A model generated the notes under the pieces. That model saw only the letters and a program-made list of their open reading frames with translations, searched no databases and was not told the DNA's origin. The position numbers and the translations under genes were made by a program. From Chitinophaga pinensis (GTDB lineage: Bacteria; Bacteroidota; Bacteroidia; Flavobacteriales_D; Crocinitomicaceae), in the NCBI GenBank assembly GCA_945870115.1, contig CAMBRH010000022.1, positions 1 through 19,468 of the forward strand: a DNA stretch of 19,468 nt, given 5' to 3'. Positions 14,289 through 19,468 of this stretch are shown here, piece after piece (the first letter of the stretch is position 1; the number at the start of each line of letters is the position of its first letter).

Positions 14289-17200
14289 TTATTTTTCTAT
14301 TATAAGTTTTAACATTTTACCTGAATTTAAATTATCTAATGAAACATAGTAAACACCTGCAGGTATATTTTCTGTATTTAATTCCAATTTATCTTTATTT
14401 AAGATGTTTAAACTTAATTCGACTTTTTGACCTAAATTATTAAATACCGCAATATTATAATCACTTACACTTTTACCACATAAAAATGTTTGCGATGAAG
14501 TAGGATTAGGGCTTAAAATTAATTCGTCGTTAAAGAAATAAATAAAATCATTTTCAACTTCTGTGATTTGTCCATTTAAATCAGTTTGTTTTAGTCTGTA
14601 GTAATTAATTCCACTTTGTGGATTAATATCTTCTAAATAATAACTTACAGAATTATTAGTTGTTCCTGAGCCATCTACTTCCCCTAAAAATCCCCAATTT
14701 ATGCCATCAGTAGATTTTTCAATTGTAAAATAGTCATTATCTCTTTCAGAAACAGTTTCCCATGATAAATCAATGTTATTCTTTTTATTAATACTTGCAT
14801 TAAAATTAGTTAACTCAATTGGCAAAATAATCGCACATGAAGAAATCGAAAGTGAAATATTTGTTGTTCTGCACATAATAGCATCTGTGATTGCAACAGA
14901 ATATGGACCATTACATAAATTAGTAGCTGTTGCCGTTGTCTGTCCATTGCTCCATAAATAAGATAAAGTCCCACATGTGCTTGATGGAGTTACGGAGGCT
15001 TGGCAAGAACATGAAGAAACACCGGTCCCTGAAATTGTAGTAGTTAAGGGTGTTTTTGTAAATTTGGTTAAATTTATATCAGGCCATTGGGTTCTTTCAG
15101 CAAGGAAATAGAGGTTGTCGTTTGGGGAAATAGCCAATGTAACAGGGTTTTCATTGGCAAATGACCCAGCGCCATAGTAAGTTCCCCAAAGTTGAGAACC
15201 GCTACTATTAAAAGAACAAATAAAATAATTTGGAAACATACCTGCAGTATAACTTGTACTAGAGTAGCCTCCGTCACAAACCTTCATTGGCAAGCCGGCT
15301 GAGGAAGTAGTTGGAAATGCTAAAAAAACATTGCCACATGAATTAATTGCAACATTTGAACCTTGAAAAAAACTGAGTTCTATTACTTCATCACCAGTTC
15401 CTCCAATTAATGTTGACCATTCGATGTCATCGTTGGCGTTTAATTTGATTAAAAAAGCATCTTTCGTTCCACTCAAAGTTAAATCTACAAAAGCTCCAGC
15501 AGGTTGACTTGGGAAAGGTGTATAAGTGCTGAAATTAGACGATCCATAAATTCCTGCAACGTATTTTTGTGTTCCATTAATTTTTATTGTATTGATCTCG
15601 TCTCTACCCGTTCCTCCAATATATGTTGCCCAAACTAATACGCAATTTGAGTTAAATTTTAATAGAAATCCATCTGCTAGTCCGGCATTTGTATTATCAT
15701 TTGGGAATGCTCCTGCTAAACTTACGCAAGGAAGGTTATTTGCTTCTGTAAATCCCCCGATATATAAATTGTTTGAAGCATCAATTTCAATTGTTTGAGG
15801 TCTTTCTGCCCCTGCATTACTGCCACCATACCATCTACCCCATTCTTGTACACCAGTGCTACTAAATCGGGCAATAAAAATATCACTCGCCATGCCTCCA
15901 AAAACATGATTTGGAGTGTCATCGTTAGAGGCACCAGCAAGGTTTACTGTAGGATATCCATGGTGAGCTGAGTGACCTACCACATATAATTTGTTGTTAC
16001 TGTCAAATTTTGCTGAATTTAGCATTACGGTGGTACCAGCCCCAAAAGTTGTTGCCCAAAATAACTGCCCTGAATAGTTAAACATTAAAATTAATCCAGC
16101 ATTCGTGCTTCCTGCAGAGCCACCAACAACATCGTCATAAAAAGCACTTCCCCAAGCAACACATGTTGGATCTGATGAACTTGTAAGTCCCACCACCGCA
16201 AGTCTGCCACTATTGTTGCATGTTATATCAGTAAATGCTTCATCATAATTACCGCCATAATAAGTCGCCCATTGTTTGGTACCTGAATTATTAAATTTCA
16301 TAATAAAAGCATCCGATCTTACAGTTAGAGTTCCGTCGTAGTATGCGCCACCACCAAAATCCAAGGTAGGTAAATTGGTTGAATAGGTTCTTCCAACAAT
16401 ATAAACATTATTAGATTCATCCGTCGTCATTCCGTAAGCATATTCTTCGTCATTTGAAGGAATATCTGTTGACCAAGAAACTGAAGGGTCAATTATTAAT
16501 GTTTCTGTCTGGTCATAATTTGCAAGTTCAAATGTGATTTTAGTATTAAAAAATGAGCCCTTATCATTTGTTGTTTCTGAAATTTGATCTAATTTAAATG
16601 AAGAATTGATTTTTGTTAAATTATCATTTTTTAAATAGGAGTAAGGTCTGGCTTCAACTATTCCACCAGATTTTGATAAGATACTTAGACTTCCATCAGA
16701 GCTGATCTTCCCTTTATTTAGAGAATTGTAATTTAACTTTATGTCGCCAGGATTTGCTCCTGGATGCACAATGAAATCATATTTAAAACCTTTTTGTGAA
16801 TTGTTGTAAATAACCCAATCTATTCCTGGTAGAACTTCTTTTATTACAAGTTTAGAATAACTTTTTATATTTGTGTGGGTACCAGAAATGAAATAGTTTG
16901 TTACTTGAGGTAAAGCCTCATAGAATTCAATATTGCTATTTAGAATAGTGCCATTTTCAACTGCGATGTCAATTCTATTCCAATTTACATTAGTTTGAAC
17001 TTTATTTTTTTCGAGATTGAATACTTTTTCATTTGTGGGATTATTTCCATTTTTTAATAAAAAGAGCGTAATTCCATGCTTAGTTATAAGAATCTTTCTG
17101 CTCAGTTCCGTAGAGTAATAAAAAACATCACTCAACTCTTGGCCATTTATATCTTTTAGTTGACCAATATTTTCGGAAAAGCCATAATCTTTTCTTTTGT

Positions 17201-17351
17201 TGAGGTTATACCTACTTAGATCTGAGTCTGATATGCCAAGTTCTTTTACCTCCTCGGCAGTTAAACTAGAAAATGGAACTTGCGCTAAACTAAAGGTCGA
17301 TAATGCTACGTTCAAAGAAATGATAAACGTAAAAATTGTTATTTTTTTCAT
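14289..17351 (-). CDS. Secreted SBBP-type beta-propeller protein with DUF7948 domain and T9SS type A sorting domain
   Basis: The 1020-residue protein has a signal peptide ending at SLAQ (~24). A DUF7948-like N-terminal domain opens with FSENIGQLKD at 58-67 (DVFYYS, then LPGIDWVIY ~174-182 and a YDFIVHPGANP block at 191-201) and closes at LIIDPSVSWST (~285-295). Six or so SBBP propeller repeats follow from ~300 to 765, each with the pattern NNxYIVGxT...DAFIMKFNxSGxxxWATYYGG (examples at 315-366, 526-580, 630-651). Then come a short Cys-containing beta module (778-838), an FN3-like module at ~843-935 very like that of the 949-residue protein, and a sorting domain at ~945-1020 (LSPNPTSSQ, AGVYYVSL). 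Secreted or surface-attached; ligand unknown. It starts 15 bp after the SGNH hydrolase gene, so the two are probably one operon. Confidence 0.85.
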   Translation of the reverse strand: MKKITIFTFIISLNVALSTFSLAQVPFSSLTAEEVKELGISDSDLSRYNLNKRKDYGFSENIGQLKDINGQELSDVFYYSTELSRKILITKHGITLFLLKNGNNPTNEKVFNLEKNKVQTNVNWNRIDIAVENGTILNSNIEFYEALPQVTNYFISGTHTNIKSYSKLVIKEVLPGIDWVIYNNSQKGFKYDFIVHPGANPGDIKLNYNSLNKGKISSDGSLSILSKSGGIVEARPYSYLKNDNLTKINSSFKLDQISETTNDKGSFFNTKITFELANYDQTETLIIDPSVSWSTDIPSNDEEYAYGMTTDESNNVYIVGRTYSTNLPTLDFGGGAYYDGTLTVRSDAFIMKFNNSGTKQWATYYGGNYDEAFTDITCNNSGRLAVVGLTSSSDPTCVAWGSAFYDDVVGGSAGSTNAGLILMFNYSGQLFWATTFGAGTTVMLNSAKFDSNNKLYVVGHSAHHGYPTVNLAGASNDDTPNHVFGGMASDIFIARFSSTGVQEWGRWYGGSNAGAERPQTIEIDASNNLYIGGFTEANNLPCVSLAGAFPNDNTNAGLADGFLLKFNSNCVLVWATYIGGTGRDEINTIKINGTQKYVAGIYGSSNFSTYTPFPSQPAGAFVDLTLSGTKDAFLIKLNANDDIEWSTLIGGTGDEVIELSFFQGSNVAINSCGNVFLAFPTTSSAGLPMKVCDGGYSSTSYTAGMFPNYFICSFNSSGSQLWGTYYGAGSFANENPVTLAISPNDNLYFLAERTQWPDINLTKFTKTPLTTTISGTGVSSCSCQASVTPSSTCGTLSYLWSNGQTTATATNLCNGPYSVAITDAIMCRTTNISLSISSCAIILPIELTNFNASINKKNNIDLSWETVSERDNDYFTIEKSTDGINWGFLGEVDGSGTTNNSVSYYLEDINPQSGINYYRLKQTDLNGQITEVENDFIYFFNDELILSPNPTSSQTFLCGKSVSDYNIAVFNNLGQKVELSLNILNKDKLELNTENIPAGVYYVSLDNLNSGKMLKLIIEK

Positions 17352-17366
17352 AGCTTTATAGTTTAC

Positions 17367-18596
17367 TTAATTTTTAATAATTCTTTTTGTTACAATTTCT
17401 CCATTTATTTGAAATTGAATCAAATATGTGCCGGATGGTAAATCTTGTAAAGAAATTTTATTGTTAAAATCTACGTCTTTTATTTTCATTCCTAGATCGT
17501 TTAAAATAGATATTTTACTATTGTAAGAAGATATATTTGAGGGTAAATAAATAAAATCATTACTTGGATTTGGATAAATTTTAAAAAAGCTAGATTTGGT
17601 TTCTTCAAAAACTTCAGCTGTTTGAATATTAATTATTTGACTAAATTGTTCTGTACAAATACCTTTGTAAACCGTGAGAGTTATGTTATAATTGTTATTC
17701 GAAATATATGTGTGACTAGGATTGATTTCATTACTTGTTTGATTATCCCCAAAATCCCAATAAACACTATCGTAATTTTGACTTAAATTATAGAATTGTA
17801 ACTGGGAACCGTTTTGTTCGAAATTGAAGTCACTGCTTAAATGATAATCGTTTAATCTCCATAAATCGCTGTGTTGAAAAACAACACTGTCTACAATATT
17901 ATGAAAAATAGGAATATTTTGAGGTGATATTGTTCCTGTGAATGATGTGCCAGAAACACTGTCCTTAAAAATTGTGGCATACATACATGATGCGACCAAA
18001 TAGCTTCCATTATAATTTGGATGGACATCATTATAAGAGTTGTTTAATAATAAATCTTGATGATCTTGATAATAAGCATATTGACATTCTCCTGCAGGAA
18101 TGATTGGAATTTGCATCAAATCAGCAATGCGTGTAATTGAATCTTCAATCATAGATTGAACGCCGAAATAATTTGCATAATTGTTTTGTGCAACCACTCC
18201 ATAAGGAATCTCATAGATGTATGCTTTTGCGCATGGGCTATAGGTATGGATAGAGTCCAAGATTGTTAAACCTCTTTGTGCTGTTAAAGAAGTTGGGTAA
18301 GATGCTCCTGCAGATTCACCAGTTCCTGGTTGCATTACAACAATATCAAATGCACTATTTCTAATAATGTCATATAAATTTTGATTGTTTACATGATCCA
18401 CAAAACCAGTTCCACCAGGAGTATGGGCTGTATAAGTAATATTTTGCCCTTTAGAGGAACAAATACTTTGAAACAAGCCTGGCATATCATTAAAATATGT
18501 CATGCTATTACCAATAAACAAAACGTTTAGTTCTTCTTGACTAAAACTGTTTATTTTAAAGTAAAAACAAATAATAATAAAAAGGAGTCTTTTCAT
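17367..18596 (-). CDS. Secreted SGNH/GDSL-type hydrolase with PKD domain and T9SS type A sorting domain
   Basis: The 409-residue protein has a signal peptide ending at NSFSQ (~20). Residues ~22-245 form an SGNH hydrolase fold: block I is LFIGNSMT with nucleophile candidate S31, a Gly block follows at TPGGTGF (59-65), an Asn-type block is replaced by VVMQPGTGES (86-95), and block V is NDVHPN with D190 and H192. This is the family of esterases and lipases, including carbohydrate deacetylases, so sugar-ester hydrolysis is plausible but not shown. A PKD domain lies at ~256-326 (VYWDFGDNQTS, NPSHTY), then a sorting domain at ~338-409 (KIYPNPSNDF, SGTYLIQF). It heads a leftward operon with the beta-propeller gene and follows a TPR/LuxR regulator gene. 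Confidence 0.85.
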   Translation of the reverse strand: MKRLLFIIICFYFKINSFSQEELNVLFIGNSMTYFNDMPGLFQSICSSKGQNITYTAHTPGGTGFVDHVNNQNLYDIIRNSAFDIVVMQPGTGESAGASYPTSLTAQRGLTILDSIHTYSPCAKAYIYEIPYGVVAQNNYANYFGVQSMIEDSITRIADLMQIPIIPAGECQYAYYQDHQDLLLNNSYNDVHPNYNGSYLVASCMYATIFKDSVSGTSFTGTISPQNIPIFHNIVDSVVFQHSDLWRLNDYHLSSDFNFEQNGSQLQFYNLSQNYDSVYWDFGDNQTSNEINPSHTYISNNNYNITLTVYKGICTEQFSQIINIQTAEVFEETKSSFFKIYPNPSNDFIYLPSNISSYNSKISILNDLGMKIKDVDFNNKISLQDLPSGTYLIQFQINGEIVTKRIIKN

Positions 18597-18615
18597 AGTT
18601 AATTAACATTTTGAT

Positions 18616-18670
18616 TTAACACTGCAATATTACGCTGGCAAATAATTTGAGCCAAATATTACAGTGTTAA
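18616..18670. promoter_or_regulatory. Long interrupted palindrome upstream of the SGNH hydrolase gene
   Basis: TTAACACTG (18616-18624) pairs with CAGTGTTAA (18662-18670). Inside, AATATT pairs with AATATT (18626-18631 with 18655-18660) and TGGC with GCCA (18636-18639 with 18651-18654), with a C/A mismatch and a 4-base bulge. No T-tract follows, so it is not an intrinsic terminator. It ends about 20 bp before the start codon, so it may be an operator or a 5' UTR structure. Confidence 0.5.
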
Positions 18671-18768
18671 TTAGTGCTAACTAACAGGTGTTAATTGTTT
18701 GTAAAAATGTTAATTTAAAGAACTTAAAATTTTGATTAATAGTTTTTTAAAATTTTTCAGTGTTAATT
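18665..18768. repeat. Cluster of TGTTAATT repeats between regulator and cargo genes
   Basis: TGTTAATT occurs at 18665-18672, 18689-18696, 18708-18715 and 18761-18768, most preceded by G. A variant TGCTAACT is at 18675-18682, and the reverse complement AATTAACA is at 18601-18608. Six related copies in about 170 bp is more than I would expect even in AT-rich DNA. The first copy overlaps the right arm of the palindrome. Spacing is irregular. Confidence 0.45.
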
Positions 18769-19468
18769 ATTTAATTCTAAAATCATCTTGATCTTGAAGG
18801 TATTGATTTAGATTATGTTCTTCAGTTAAATTAAGTTTTTGTTTAATTTTAACTTTGTAAACACGTATTGTTCCTGGCGTTAAATTGGTGATTGAACTTA
18901 TTTCTTTTGAATTTAAACCCAGTCTAAAATAAGAACATAATTGACATTCTAGTTTGTTTAAAATGGGGAATTTAACATGTATTTTCTCTATTAAATCAGT
19001 GTTTTCTTGCTCAATTGAACTTAAAATTTCTAAGTTTGCTTTATCTAAATTCATCAAGGAAATTACACTTGTTTGCAATTCCCTAAAAATATTTTCTGGA
19101 TCCTTATCTTTTTTTCTTTTTAAGTCTTTAATATTTTTAAGAAAGGCTTTTTCAGTTTCAGTTTTTAAGTTGAGAAAAATAGATAGGTTTGAAACCATTT
19201 CTTTTTTGAGTTTCAATTCTTTTTCTACAATTGTTCTTTTTGCATTATCGATTTCACTTGTTTGTTTATTGATTAGTTCAATGTTTTTTAATTTCAAATT
19301 TCGCTGCTTAAGAATGTATAGTAGTGAAAAGCTTATGAGAATGGTAAAAATAATAATGGAGTAATTAATTATTTTTTTTGTTTGAAGTTCTTTGTTTAAT
19401 ATGATTTCCTCATTATTGAAAGTACTATTAATAAAATCAATTTTATTTGAATAAAAAGTGCTATTTAT
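18767..19468 (-). CDS. Second transmembrane LuxR-type regulator, N-terminus cut by the window edge
   Basis: The minus-strand frame is open to the right edge, so 233 C-terminal residues are visible. The only in-frame start near 19297 is a TTG within the coiled coil, so it is not the true start. Visible in order: a polar stretch, one membrane helix (IINYSIIIFTILISFSLLYI), a coiled coil rich in Lys and Glu, and a LuxR-type HTH (LGLNSKEISSITNLTPGTIR, then VKIKQKLNL). These parts align with the last ~190 residues of the regulator at 11903-13624, including LKTETEKAFLKNIKDLKRKK against LKKETEKTFLEKIKEIKRKR. A TPR sensor is expected outside the window. It precedes the SGNH hydrolase operon on the same strand, mirroring the other regulator. 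Confidence 0.85.
   Translation of the reverse strand: MNSTFYSNKIDFINSTFNNEEIILNKELQTKKIINYSIIIFTILISFSLLYILKQRNLKLKNIELINKQTSEIDNAKRTIVEKELKLKKEMVSNLSIFLNLKTETEKAFLKNIKDLKRKKDKDPENIFRELQTSVISLMNLDKANLEILSSIEQENTDLIEKIHVKFPILNKLECQLCSYFRLGLNSKEISSITNLTPGTIRVYKVKIKQKLNLTEEHNLNQYLQDQDDFRIK

Noticed and set aside
15722..15940. 72-codon minus-strand frame inside the 1020-residue protein gene
   Set aside because: It overlaps a strongly supported gene in another frame and shows only repeat-derived composition.

Overview
The window is AT-rich and looks like a Bacteroidota chromosome, most likely Flavobacteriales. Four proteins end in a type A sorting domain of the type IX secretion system (T9SS), recognised by a PNP-type motif about 70 residues from the end. 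One ends in the gliding-motility-associated (type B) C-terminal domain. Possible promoters follow the Bacteroidota -7 pattern TAnnTTTG, and there are no tRNA, rRNA, phage, transposase or CRISPR signals. The genus cannot be told from sequence alone.

Layout from left to right. (1) The 3' part of an unrecognised large gene on the + strand (1-1812). (2) A leftward mntA-hepT pair (nucleotidyltransferase antitoxin and HEPN toxin), directly downstream of a leftward alanine dehydrogenase gene, ald. (3) A 724-bp gap holding a possible + strand promoter, a small 57-codon reading frame and a rho-independent type hairpin. (4) A leftward block of T9SS cargo: a 949-residue LamG-like surface protein, a truncated 158-residue protein, a 789-residue Ig/PKD protein with type B sorting domain, and a 448-residue PNGase F-like amidase. 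(5) Upstream of that block, a membrane-spanning TPR/LuxR-type regulator (11903-13624). (6) A second leftward block: an SGNH hydrolase with PKD domain, a 1020-residue SBBP/DUF7948 beta-propeller protein and a small lipoprotein. (7) The C-terminal part of a second, paralogous TPR/LuxR-type regulator, cut by the right edge.

The recurring pattern is the most interesting aspect. Twice, a transmembrane LuxR-type regulator is followed downstream on the same strand by genes for T9SS-exported surface proteins or enzymes. The block boundary is a terminator hairpin, then a promoter, then the regulator start. About 175 bp of that boundary (hairpin, promoter, leader and first 19 codons of the regulator) is present a second time at 4188-4360, where it heads only a 57-codon frame. 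The two hairpins differ in stem sequence but keep base pairing. The window may therefore hold two complete 'membrane regulator plus secreted cargo' modules and the remnant, or reused front end, of a third. Control of the cargo by the neighbouring regulators is inferred from position only.
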